In this document: positions 8,918 through 22,300 of the stretch, in pieces
How positions within the stretch are numbered: position 1 is the stretch's first letter
How the letters are laid out: each line of letters starts with the position of its first letter
Assembly (NCBI GenBank): GCA_933228675.1
Contig: OW121744.1
Span: 101,162,622-101,226,621, forward strand
DNA: 64,000 nucleotides
From: Stomorhina lunata
Lineage: Eukaryota; Arthropoda; Insecta; Diptera; Rhiniidae
Direction: 5' to 3'
Position numbers and translations under genes: made by a program
The notes under the pieces: model-generated
The model's input: the letters and a program-made list of their open reading frames with translations, nothing else
Told to the model about the DNA's origin: nothing
Database searches by the model: none

Positions 8918-11900
8918 TATAAAAATTTTCAAAAAATTGAGTTTTAGTACGAATTTTGAAAATTTTTTTAGTGATCACAGATTATTGCCCAAATTGCTCT
9001 ATCTCTGCTAGTTTCCAAGATAATTAAGGTTTTATATTTTCATATAAAAATTTTCAAAAAATTGATTTTTAGTACGAATTTAGAAAATTTTTTTAGTGAT
9101 CACAGATTATTGCCCAAATTGCTCTATCTCTGCTAGTTTCCAAGATAATTAAGGTTTTATATTTTCATATAAACATTTTAAAAAAATTGAGTTTTAGTAC
9201 GAATTTTGAAAATTTTTTTAGTGATCACAGATTATTGCCCAAATTGCTCTATCTCTGCTAGTTTCCAAGATAATTAAGGTTTTATATTTTCATATAAAAA
9301 TTTTCAAAAAATTGATTTTTAGTACGAATTTAGAAAATTTTTTTAGTGATCACAGATTATTGCCCAAATTGCTCTATCTCTGCTAGTTTCCAAGATAATT
9401 AAGGTTTTATATTTTCATATAAAAATTTTCAAAAAATTGAGTTTTAGTACGAATTTTGAAAATTTTTTTAGTGATCACAGATTATTGCCCAAATTGCTCT
9501 ATCTCTGCTAGTTTCCAAGATAATTAAGGTTTTATATTTTCATATAAAAATTTTCAAAAAATTGAGTTTTAGTACGAATTTTGAAAATTTTTTTAGTGAT
9601 CACAGATTATTGCCCAAATTGCTCTATCTCTGCTAGTTTCCAAGATAATTAAGGTTTTATATTTTCATATAAAAATTTTCAAAAAATTGAGTTTTAGTAC
9701 GAATTTTGAAAATTTTTTTTAGTGATCACGGATTATTGCCCAAATTGCTCTATCTCTGCTAGTTTCCAAGATAATTAAGGTTTTATATTTTCATATAAAA
9801 ATTTTCAAAAAATTGAGTTTTAGTACGAATTTTGAAAATTATTTTAGTGATCACAGATTATTGCCCAAATTGCTCTATCTCTGCTAGTTTCCAAGATAAT
9901 TAAGGTTTTATATTTTCATATAAAAATTTTCAAAAAATTGAGTTTTAGTACGAATTTTGAAAATTTTTTTTAGTGATCACGGATTATTGCCCAAATTGCT
10001 CTATCTCTGCTAGTTTCCAAGATAATTAAGGTTTTATATTTTCATATAAAAATTTTCAAAAAATTGAGTTTTAGTACGAATTTTGAAAATTTTTTTAGTG
10101 ATCACAGATTATTGCCCAAATTGCTCTATCTCTGCTAGTTTCCAAGATAATTAAGGTTTTATATTTTCATATAAAAATTTTCAAAAAATTGAGTTTTAGT
10201 ACGAATTTTGAAAATTTTTTTAGTGATCACAGATTATTGCCCAAATTGCTCTATCTCTGCTAGTTTCCAAGATAATTAAGGTTTTATATTTTCATATAAA
10301 AATTTTCAAAAATTTCATTTTTAGTACGAATTTAGAAAATTTTTTTAGTGATCACAGATTATTGCCCAAATTGCTCTATCTCTGCTAGTTTCCAAGATAG
10401 TTAAGGTTTTATATTTTCATATAAAAATTTTCAAAAAATTTAGTTTTAGTACGAATTTTGAAAATTTTTTTAGTGATCACAGATTATTGCCCAAATTGCT
10501 CTATCTCTGCTAGTTTCCAAGATAATTAAGGTTTTATATTTTCATATAAAAATTTTCAAAAAATTGAGTTTTAGTACGAATTTTGAAAATTTTTTTAGTG
10601 ATCACAGATTATTGCCCAAATTGCTCTATCTCTGCTAGTTTCCAAGATAATTAAGGTTTTATATTTTCATATAAAAATTTTCAAAAAATTGAGTTTTAGT
10701 ACGAATTTTGAAAATTTTTTTTAGTGATCACGGATTATTGCCCAAATTGCTCTATCTCTGCTAGTTTCCAAGATAATTAAGGTTTTATATTTTCATATAA
10801 AAATTTTCAAAAAATTGAGTTTTAGTACGAATTTTGAAAATTTTTTTAGTGATCACAGATTATTGCCCAAATTGCTCTATCTCTGCTAGTTTCCAAGATA
10901 ATTAAGGTTTTATATTTTCATATAAAAATTTTCAAAAAATTGAGTTTTAGTACGAATTTTGAAAATTTTTTTAGTGATCACAGATTATTGCCCAAATTGC
11001 TCTATCTCTGCTAGTTTCCAAGATAATTAAGGTTTTATATTTTCATATAAAAATTTTCAAAAATTTGATTTTTAGTACGAATTTAGAAAATTTTTTTAGT
11101 GATCACAGATTATTGCCCAAATTGCTCTATCTCTGCTAGTTTCCAAGATAGTTAAGGTTTTATATTTTCATATAAAAATTTTCAAAAAATTTAGTTTTAG
11201 TACGAATTTTGAAAATTTTTTTAGTGATCACAGATTATTGCCCAAATTGCTCTATCTCTGCTAGTTTCCAAGATAATTAAGGTTTTATATTTTCATATAA
11301 AAATTTTCAAAAAATTGAGTTTTAGTACGAATTTTGAAAATTTTTTTTAGTGATCACGGATTATTGCCCAAATTGCTCTATCTCTGCTAGTTTCCAAGAT
11401 AATTAAGGTTTTATATTTTCATATAAAAATTTTCAAAAAATTGAGTTTTAGTACGAATTTTGAAAATTTTTTTAGTGATCACAGATTTTTGCCCAAATTG
11501 CTCTATCTCTGCTAGTTTCCAAGATAATTAAGGTTTTATATTTTCATATAAAAATTTTCAAAAAATTGAGTTTTAGTACGAATTTTGAAAATTTTTTTAG
11601 TGATCACAGATTATTGCCCAAATTGCTCTATCTCTGCTAGTTTCCAAGATAATTAAGGTTTTATATTTTCATATAAAAATTTTCAAAAAATTGAGTTTTA
11701 GTACGAATTTTGAAAATTTTTTTTAGTGATCACGGATTATAGCCCAAATTGCTCTATCTCTGCTAGTTTCCAAGATAATTAAGGTTTTATATTTTCATAT
11801 AAAAATTTTCAAAAAATTGAGTTTTAGTACGAATTTTGAAAATTTTTTTAGTGATCACAGATTATTGCCCAAATTGCTCTATCTCTGCTAGTTTCCAAGA

Positions 11901-12840
11901 TAATTAAGGTTTTATATTTTCATATAAAAATTTTCAAAAAATTGAGTTTTAGTACGAATTTTGAAAATTTTTTTAGTGATCACAGATTATTGCCCAAATT
12001 GCTCTATCTCTGCTAGTTTCCAAGATAATTAAGGTTTTATATTTTCATATAAAAATTTTCAAAAATTTGATTTTTAGTACGAATTTAGAAAATTTTTTTA
12101 GTGATCACAGATTATTGCCCAAATTGCTCTATCTCTGCTAGTTTCCAAGATAGTTAAGGTTTTATATTTTCATATAAAAATTTTCAAAAAATTTAGTTTT
12201 AGTACGAATTTTGAAAATTTTTTTAGTGATCACAGATTATTGCCCAAATTGCTCTATCTCTGCTAGTTTCCAAGATAATTAAGGTTTTATATTTTCATAT
12301 AAAAATTTTCAAAAAATTGAGTTTTAGTACGAATTTTGAAAATTTTTTTAGTGATCACAGATTATTGCCCAAATTGCTCTATCTCTGCTAGTTTCCAAGA
12401 TAATTAAGGTTTTATATTTTCATATAAAAATTTTCAAAAAATTGAGTTTTAGTACGAATTTTGAAAATTTTTTTTAGTGATCACGGATTATTGCCCAAAT
12501 TGCTCTATCTCTGCTAGTTTCCAAGATAATTAAGGTTTTATATTTTCATATAAAAATTTTCAAAAAATTGAGTTTTAGTACGAATTTTGAAAATTTTTTT
12601 AGTGATCACAGATTTTTGCCCAAATTGCTCTATCTCTGCTAGTTTCCAAGATAATTAAGGTTTTATATTTTCATATAAAAATTTTCAAAAAATTGAGTTT
12701 TAGTACGAATTTTGAAAATTTTTTTTAGTGATCACGGATTATTGCCCAAATTGCTCTATCTCTGCTAGTTTCCAAGATAATTAAGGTTTTATATTTTCAT
12801 ATAAAAATTTTCAAAAAATTGAGTTTTAGTACGAATTTTG

Positions 12841-15800
12841 AACATTTTTTTAGTGATCACAGATTATTGCCCAAATTGCTCTATCTCTGCTAGTTTCCAA
12901 GATAATTAAGGTTTAATATTTTCATATAAAAATTTTCAAAAAATTGAGTTTTAGTACGAATTTTGAAAATTTTTTTAGTGATCACAGATTATTGCCCAAA
13001 TTGCTCTATCTCTGCTAGTTTCCAAGATAATTAAGGTTTTATATTTTCATATAAAAATTTTCAAAAAATTGAGTTTTAGTACGAATTTTGAAAATTTTTT
13101 TAGTGATCACAGATTATTGCCCAAATTGCTCTATCTCTGCTAGTTTCCAAGATAATTAAAGTTTTATATTTTCATATAAAAATTTTCAAAAAATTGAGTT
13201 CTAGTTCGAATTTTGAAAATTTTTTTAGTGATCACAGATTATTGCCCAAATTGCTCTATCTCTCCTAGTTTCCAAGATAATTAAGGTTTTATATTTTCAT
13301 ATAAAAATTTTCAAAAAATTGAGTTTTAGTACGAATTTTGAAAATTTTTTTAGTGATCACAGATTATTGCCCAAATTGCTCTATCTCTGCTAGTTTCCAA
13401 GATAATTAAAGTTTTATATTTTCATATAAAAATTTTCAAAAAATTGAGTTCTAGTTCGAATTTTGAAAATTTTTTTAGTGATCACAGATTATTGCCCAAA
13501 TTGCTCTATCTCTGCTAGTTTCCAAGATAATTAAAGTTTTATATTTTCATATAAAAATTTTCAAAAAATTGAGTTTTAGTACGAATTTTGAACATTTTTT
13601 TAGTGATCACAGATTATTGCCCAAATTGCTCTATCTCTGCTAGTTTCCAAGATAATTAAGGTTTTATATTTTCATATAAAAATTTTCAAAAAATTGAGTT
13701 TTAGTACGAATTTTGAAAATTTTTTTAGTGATCACAGATTATTGCCCAAATTGCTCTATCTCTGCTAGTTTCCAAGATAATTAAGGTTTTATATTTTCAT
13801 ATAAAAGTTTTCAAAAAATTGAGTTTTAGTACAAACTTTGAAAATTTTTTTAGTGATCACAGATTATTGCCCAAATTGCTCTATCTCTGCTAGTTTCCAA
13901 GATAATTAAGGTTTTATATTTTCATATAAAAATTTTCAAAAAATTGAGTTTTAGTACGAATTTTGAAAATTTTTTTAGTGATCACAGATTATTGCCCAAA
14001 TTGCTCTATCTCTACTAGTTTCCAAGATAATTAAGGTTTTATATTTTCATATAAAAATTTTCAAAAAATTGAGTTTTAGTACGAATTTTGAAATTTTTTT
14101 CAGTGATCACAGATTATTGCCCAAATTGCTCTATCTCTGCTAGTTTCCAAGATAATTAAGGTTTTATATTTTCATATAAAAATTTTCAAAAAATTGAGTT
14201 TTAGTACGAATTTTGAAAATTTTTTTAGTGATCACAGATTATTGCCCAAATTGCTCTATCTCTGCTAGTTTCCAAGATAATTAAGGTTTTATATTTTCAT
14301 CTAAAAATTTTCAAAAAATTGAGTTTTGGTACGAATTTTGAAAATTTTTTTAGTGATCACAGATTATTGCCCAAATTGCTCTATCTCTCCTAGTTTCCAA
14401 GATAATTAAGGTTTTATATTTTCATATAAAAATTTTCAAAAAATTGAGTTCTAGTTCGAATTTTGAAAATTTTTTTAGTGATCACAGATTATTGCCCAAA
14501 TTGCTCTATCTCTCCTAGTTTCCAAGATAATTAAGGTTTTATATTTTCATATAAAAATTTTCAAAAAATTGAGTTTTAGTACGAATTTTGAACATTTTTT
14601 TAGTGATCACAGATTATTGCCCAAATTGCTCTATCTCTGCTAGTTTCCAAGATAATTAAGGTTTAATATTTTCATATAAAAATTTTCAAAAAATTGAGTT
14701 TTAGTACGAATTTTGAAAATTTTTTTAGTGATCACAGATTATTGCCCAAATTGCTCTATCTCTGCTAGTTTCCAAGATAATTAAGGTTTTATATTTTCAT
14801 ATAAAAATTTTCAAAAAATTGAGTTTTAGTACGAATTTTGAAAATTTTTTTAGTGATCACAGATTATTGCCCAAATTGCTCTATCTCTGCTAGTTTCCAA
14901 GATAATTAAAGTTTTATATTTTCATATAAAAATTTTCAAAAAATTGAGTTCTAGTTCGAATTTTGAAAATTTTTTTAGTGATCACAGATTATTGCCCAAA
15001 TTGCTCTATCTCTCCTAGTTTCCAAGATAATTAAGGTTTTATATTTTCATATAAAAATTTTCAAAAAATTGAGTTTTAGTACGAATTTTGAAAATTTTTT
15101 TAGTGATCACAGATTATTGCCCAAATTGCTCTATCTCTGCTAGTTTCCAAGATAATTAAAGTTTTATATTTTCATATAAAAATTTTCAAAAAATTGAGTT
15201 CTAGTTCGAATTTTGAAAATTTTTTTAGTGATCACAGATTATTGCCCAAATTGCTCTATCTCTGCTAGTTTCCAAGATAATTAAAGTTTTATATTTTCAT
15301 ATAAAAATTTTCAAAAAATTGAGTTTTAGTACGAATTTTGAACATTTTTTTAGTGATCACAGATTATTGCCCAAATTGCTCTATCTCTGCTAGTTTCCAA
15401 GATAATTAAGGTTTTATATTTTCATATAAAAATTTTCAAAAAATTGAGTTTTAGTACGAATTTTGAAAATTTTTTTAGTGATCACAGATTATTGCCCAAA
15501 TTGCTCTATCTCTGCTAGTTTCCAAGATAATTAAGGTTTTATATTTTCATATAAAAGTTTTCAAAAAATTGAGTTTTAGTACAAACTTTGAAAATTTTTT
15601 TAGTGATCACAGATTATTGCCCAAATTGCTCTATCTCTGCTAGTTTCCAAGATAATTAAGGTTTTATATTTTCATATAAAAATTTTCAAAAAATTGAGTT
15701 TTAGTACGAATTTTGAAAATTTTTTTAGTGATCACAGATTATTGCCCAAATTGCTCTATCTCTGCTAGTTTCCAAGATAATTAAGGTTTTATATTTTCAT

Positions 15801-16340
15801 ATAAAAATTTTCAAAAAATTGAGTTTTAGTACGAATTTTGAAATTTTTTTCAGTGATCACAGATTATTGCCCAAATTGCTCTATCTCTGCTAGTTTCCAA
15901 GATAATTAAGGTTTTATATTTTCATATAAAAATTTTCAAAAAATTGAGTTTTAGTACGAATTTTGAAAATTTGTTTAGTGATCACAGATTATTGCCCAAA
16001 TTGCTCTATCTCTGCTAGTTTCCAAGATAATTAAGGTTTTATATTTTCATCTAAAAATTTTCAAAAAATTGAGTTTTGGTACGAATTTTGAAAATTTTTT
16101 TAGTGATCACAGATTATTGCCCAAATTGCTCTATCTCTCCTAGTTTCCAAGATAATTAAGGTTTTATATTTTCACATAAAAATTTTCAAAAAATTGAGTT
16201 CTAGTTCGAATTTTGAAAATTTTTTTAGTGATCACAGATTATTGCCCAAATTGCTCTATCTCTCCTAGTTTCCAAGATAATTAAGGTTTTATATTTTCAT
16301 ATAAAAATTTTCAAAAAATTGAGTTTTAGTACGAATTTTG
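12841..16340. repeat. 14-monomer higher-order repeat (2 x 1750 bp) within the satellite
   Basis: Diagnostic variants recur exactly 1750 bases apart: gaacatt at 12841/14591, ctagttcgaa at 13201/14951, ataaaagttt at 13801/15551, cagtgatc at 14101/15851, gagttttggt at 14321/16071, tctcctag at 14511/16261. This is a direct segmental duplication of 14 monomers. Confidence 0.9.
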
Positions 16341-19300
16341 AAAATTTTTTTAGTGATCACAGATAATTGCCCAAATTGCTCTATCTCTGCTAGTTTCCAA
16401 GATAATTAAGGTTTTATATTTTCATATAAAAATTTTAAAAAAAATTGAGTTTTAGTTCGAATTTTGAAAATTTTTTTAGTGATCACAGATTATTGCCCAA
16501 ATTGCTCTATCTCTGCTAGTCTCCAAGATAATTAAGGTTTTATATTTTTCATATAAAAATTTCAAAAAATTGAGTTTTAGTACGAATTTTGAAATTTTTT
16601 TCAGTGATCACAGATTATTGCCCAAATTGCTCTAATCTCTGCTAGTTTCCAAGATAATTAAGGTTTTATATTTTCATCTAAAAATTTCAAAAAATTGAGT
16701 TTTAGTACGAATTTTGAATTTTTTTTCAGTGATCACAGATTATTGCCCAAATTGCCCTATTTCTGCTAGTTTCCAAGATAATTAAGGTTTTATATTTTTC
16801 ATATAAAAATTTTCAAAAAATTGAGTTTTAGTACGAATTTTGAAAATTTTTTTAGTGATCACAGATTATTGCCCAAATTGCTCTATCTCTGCTAGTTTCC
16901 AAGATAATTAAGGTTTTATATTTTCATCTAAAAATTTTCAAAAAATTGAGTTTTAGTACGAATTTTGAAAATTTTTTTAGTGATCACAGATTATTGCCCA
17001 AATTGCTCTATCTCTGCTAGTTTCCAAGATAATTAAGGTTTTATATTTTCATATAAAAATTTTCAAAAAATTGAGTTTTAGTACGAATTTTGAAATTTTT
17101 TTCAGTGATCACAGATTATTGCCCAAATTGCTCTATCTCTGCTAGTTTCCAAGATAATTAAGGTTTTATATTTTCATATAAAAATTTTCAAAAAATTGAG
17201 TTTTAGTACGAATTTGAAATTTTTTTCAGTGATCACAGATTATTGCCCAAATTGCTCTATCTCTGCTAGTTTCCAAGATAATTAAGGTTTATATTTTCAT
17301 ATAAACATTTTCAAAAAATTGAGTTTTAGTACGAATTTTGAAATTTTTTTAGTGATCACAGATTATTGCCCAAATTGCTCTATCTCTGCTAGTTTCCAAG
17401 ATAATTAAGGTTTTATATTTTCATATAAAAATTTTCAAAAAATTGAGTTTTAGTACGAACTTTGAAAATTTTTTTAGTGATCACAGATTATTGCCCAAAT
17501 TGCTCTATCTCTGCTAGTTTCCAAGATAATTAAGGTTTTATACTTTCATATAAAAATTTTCAAAAAATTGAGTTTTAGTTCGAATTTTGAAAATTTTTTT
17601 AGTGATCACAGATTATTGCCCAAATTGCTCTATCTCTGCTAATTTCCAAGATAATTAAGGTTTTATATTTTCATATAAAAATTTTCAAAAAATTGAGTTT
17701 TAGTTCGAATTTTGAAAATTTTTTAGTGATCGCAGATTATTGCCCAAATTGCTCTATCTCTGCTAGTTTCCAAGATAATTAAGGTTTTATATTTTCATAT
17801 AAAAATTTTCAAAAAATTGAGTTTTAGTACGAATTTTGAAAATTTTTTTAGTGATCACAGATTATTGCCCAAATTGCTCTATCTCTGCTAGTTTCCAAGA
17901 TAATTAAGGTTTTATATTTTCATATAAAAATTTTCAAAAATTGAGTTTTAGTACGAACTTTGAAAATTTTTTTAGTGATCACAGATTATTGCCCAAATTG
18001 CTCTATCTCTGCTAATTTCCAAGATAATTAAGGTTTTATATTTTCATATAAAAATTTTCAAAAAATTGAGTTTTAGTTCGAATTTTGAAAATTTTTTTAG
18101 TGATCGCAGATTATTGCCCAAATTGCTCTATCTCTGCTAGTTTCCAAGATAATTAAGGTTTTATATTTTCATATAAAAATTTTCAAAAAATTGAGTTTTA
18201 GTACGAATTTTGAAAATTTTTTTAGTGATCACAGATTATTGCCCAAATTGCTCTATCTCTGCTAGTTTCCAAGATAATTAAGGTTTTATATTTTCATATA
18301 AAAATTTTCAAAAAATTGAGTTTTAGTACGAACTTTGAAAATTTTTTTAGTGATCACAGATTATTGCCCAAATTGCTCTATCTCTGCTAATTTCCAAGAT
18401 AATTAAGGTTTTATATTTTCATATAAAAATTTTCAAAAAATTGAGTTTTAGTTCGAATTTTGAAAATTTTTTTAGTGATCGCAGATTATTGCCCAAATTG
18501 CTCTATCTCTGCTAGTTTCCAAGATAATTAAGGTTTATATTTTCATATAAAAATTTTCAAAAAATTGAGTTTTAGTACGAATTTTGAAAATTTTTTTAGT
18601 GATCACAGATTATTGCCCAAATTGCTCTATCTCTGCTAGTTTCCAAGATAATTAAGGGTTTTATATTTTCATATAAAAATTTTCAAAAAATTGAGTTTTA
18701 GTACGAATTTTGAAAATTTTTTTAGTGATCACAGATTATTGCCCAAATTGCTCTATCTCTGCTAGTTTCCAAGATAATTAAGGTTTTATATTTTCATATA
18801 AAAATTTTCAAAAAAATTGAGTTTTAGTACGAATTTTGAAAATTTTTTTAGTGATCACAGATTATTGCCCAAATTGCTCTATCTCTGCTAGTTTCCAAGA
18901 TAATTAAGGTTTTATATTTTCATATAAAAATTTTAAAAAAATTGAGTTTTAGTACGAATTTTGAAAATTTTGTAGTGATCACAGATTATTGCCCAAATTG
19001 CTCTATCTCTGCTAGTTTCCAAGATAATTAAGGTTTTATATTTTCATATAAAAATTTTCAAAAAAATTGAGTTTTAGTACGAATTTTGAAAAATTTTGTA
19101 GTGATCACAGATTATTGCCCAAATTGCTCTATCTCTGCTAGTTTCCAAGATAATTAAGGTTTTATATTTTCATATAAAAATTTTAAAAAATTGAGTTTTA
19201 GTACGAATTTTGAAAATTTTTTAGTGATCACAGATTATTGCCCAAATTGCTCTATCTCTGCTAGTTTCCAAGATAGTTAAGGTTTTATATTTTTCATACA

Positions 19301-22300
19301 AAAATTTTCAAAAAATTGACTTTTAGTACGAATTTTGAAAAATTTTTTAGTGATCACAGATTATTGCCCAAGTTGCTCTATCTCTGCTAGTTTCCAAGAT
19401 AATTAAGGTTTTATATTTTCATATAAAAATTTTCAAAAAATTGAGTTTTAGTACGAATTTTGAAAATTTTTTTAGTGATCACAGATTATTGCCCAAATTG
19501 CTCTATCTCTGCTAGTTTCCAAGATAATTAAGGTTTTATATTTTCATATAAAAATTTTCAAAAAAATTGAGTTTTAGTACGAATTTTGAAAAATTTTGTA
19601 GTGATCACAGATTATTGCCCAAATTGCTCTATATCTGCTAGTTTCCAAGATAATTAAGGTTTTATATTTTCATATAAAAATTTTCAAAAAATTGAGTTTT
19701 AGTACGAATTTTGAAAATTTTTTTAGTGATCACAGATTATTGCCCAAATTGCTCTATCTCTGCTAGTTTCCAAGATAATTAAGGTTTTATATTTTCATAT
19801 AAAAATTTTCAAAAAAATTGAGTTTTAGTACGAATTTTGAAAAATTTTGTAGTGATCACAGATTATTGCCCAAATTGCTCTATCTCTGCTAGTTTCCAAG
19901 ATAATTAAGGTTTTATATTTTCATACAAAAATTTTCAAAAAATTGACTTTTAGTACGAATTTTGAAAATTTTTTTAGTGATCACAGATAATTGCCCAAAT
20001 TGCTCTATCTCTGCTAGTTTCCAAGATAATTAAAGTTTTATATTTTCATATAAAAATTTTCAAAAAATTGACTTTTAGTACGAATTTTGAAAATTTTTTT
20101 AGTGATCACAGATAATTGCCCAAATTGCTCTATCTCTGCTAGTTTCCAAGATAATTAAGGTTTTATATTTTCATATAAAAATTTTCAAAAAATTGAGTTT
20201 TAGTACGAATTTGAAAATTTTTTTAGTGATCACAGATTATTGCCCAAATTGCTCTATCTCTGCTAGTTTCCAAGATAATTAAGGTTTTATATTTTCATAT
20301 AAAAATTTTCAAAAAATTGAGTTTTAGTACGAATTTTGAAAATTTTTTTTAGTGATCACGGATTATTGCCCAAATTGCTCTATCTCTGCTAGTTTCCAAG
20401 ATAATTAAGGTTTTATATTTTCATATAAAAATTTTCAAAAAATTGAGTTTTAGTACGAATTTTGAAAATTTTTTTAGTGATCACAGATTATTGCCCAAAT
20501 TGTTCTATCTCTGCTAGTTTCCAAGATAATTAAGGTTTTATATTTTCATATAAAATTTTCAAAAAATTGAGTTTTAGTACGAATTTTGAAAATTTTTTTA
20601 GTGATCACAGATTATTGCCCAAATTGCTCTATCTCTGCTAGTTTCCAAGATAATTAAGGTTTTATATTTTCATATAAAAATTTTCAAAAAATTGAGTTTT
20701 AGTACGAATTTTGAAAATTTTTTTAGTGATCACAGATTATTGCCCAAATTGTTCTATCTCTGCTAGTTTCCAAGATATTAAGGTTTTATATTTTCATATA
20801 AAAATTTTCAAAAAATTGAGTTTTAGTACGAATTTTGAAAATTTTTTAGTGATCACAGATTATTGCCCAAATTGCTCTATCTCTGCTAGTTTCCAAGATA
20901 ATTGAGGTTTTATATTTTCATATAAAAATTTTCAAAAAATTGAGTTTTAGTACGAATTTTGAAAATTTTTTTAGTGATCACAGATTATTGCCCAAATTGC
21001 TCTATCTCTGCTAGTTTCCAAGATAATTAAAGTTTTATATTTTCATATAAAAATTTTCAAAAAATTGAGTTTTAGTTCGAATTTTGAAAATTTTTTTAGT
21101 GATCACAGATTATTGCCCAAATTGCTCTATCTCTGCTAGTTTCCAAGATAATTAAGGTTTTATATTTTCATATAAAAATTGATTTTAGTACGAATTTTGA
21201 AAATTTTTTTAGTGATCACGGATTATTGCCCAAATTGCTCTATCTCTGCTAGTTTCCAAGACAATTAAGGTTTTATATTTTCATATAAAAATTTTCAAAA
21301 AATTGACTTTTAGTACGAATTTTGAAAATTTTTTTAGTGATCACAGATTATTGCCCAAATTGCTCTATCTCTGCTAGTTTCCAAGATAATTAAGGTTTAA
21401 TATTTTCATATAAAATTTTCAAAGAATTGAGTTTTAGTACGAATTTTGAAAATTTTTTTAGTGATCACGGATTATTGCCCAAATTGCTCTATCTCTGCTA
21501 GTTTCCAAGATAATTAAGGTTTTATATTTTCATATAAAAATTTTCAAAAAATTGAGTTTTAGTACGAATTTTGAAATTTTTTTAAGTGATCACAGATTAT
21601 TGCCCAAATTGCTCTATCTCTGCTAGTTTCCAAGATAATTAAAGTTTTATATTTTCATATAAAAATTTTCAAAAATTGAGTTTTAGTTCGAATTTTGAAA
21701 ATTTTTTTAGTGATCACAGATTATTGCCCAAATTGCTCTATCTCTGCTAGTTTCCAAGATAATTAAGGTTTTATATTTTCATATAAAAATTTTCAAAAAA
21801 TTGAGTTTTAGTACGAATTTTGAAAATTTTTTTAGTGATCACAGATTATTGCCCAAATTGCTCTATCTCTGCTAGTTTCCAAGATAATTAAAGTTTATAT
21901 TTTCATATAAAAATTTTCAAAAATTGAGTTTTAGTTCGAATTTTGAAAATTTTTTTAGTGATCAATCACAGATTATTGCCCAAATTGCTCTATCTCTGCT
22001 AGTTTCCAAGATAATTAAGGTTTTATATTTTCATATAAAAATTGATTTTAGTACGAATTTTGAAAATTTTTTTAGTGATCACGGATTATTGCCCAAATTG
22101 CTCTATCTCTGCTAGTTTCCAAGACAATTAAGGTTTTATATTTTCATATAAAAATTTTCAAAAAATTGACTTTTAGTACGAATTTTGAAAATTTTTTTAG
22201 TGATCACAGATTATTGCCCAAATTGCTCTATCTCTGCTAGTTTCCAAGATAATTAAGGTTTAATATTTTCATATAAAAATTTTCAAAGAATTGAGTTTTA

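Noticed and set aside
20711..22115. Small frames within the 125-bp satellite
   Set aside because: They arise only where indels shift the 125-bp period, span 1-2 monomers and have no motif.
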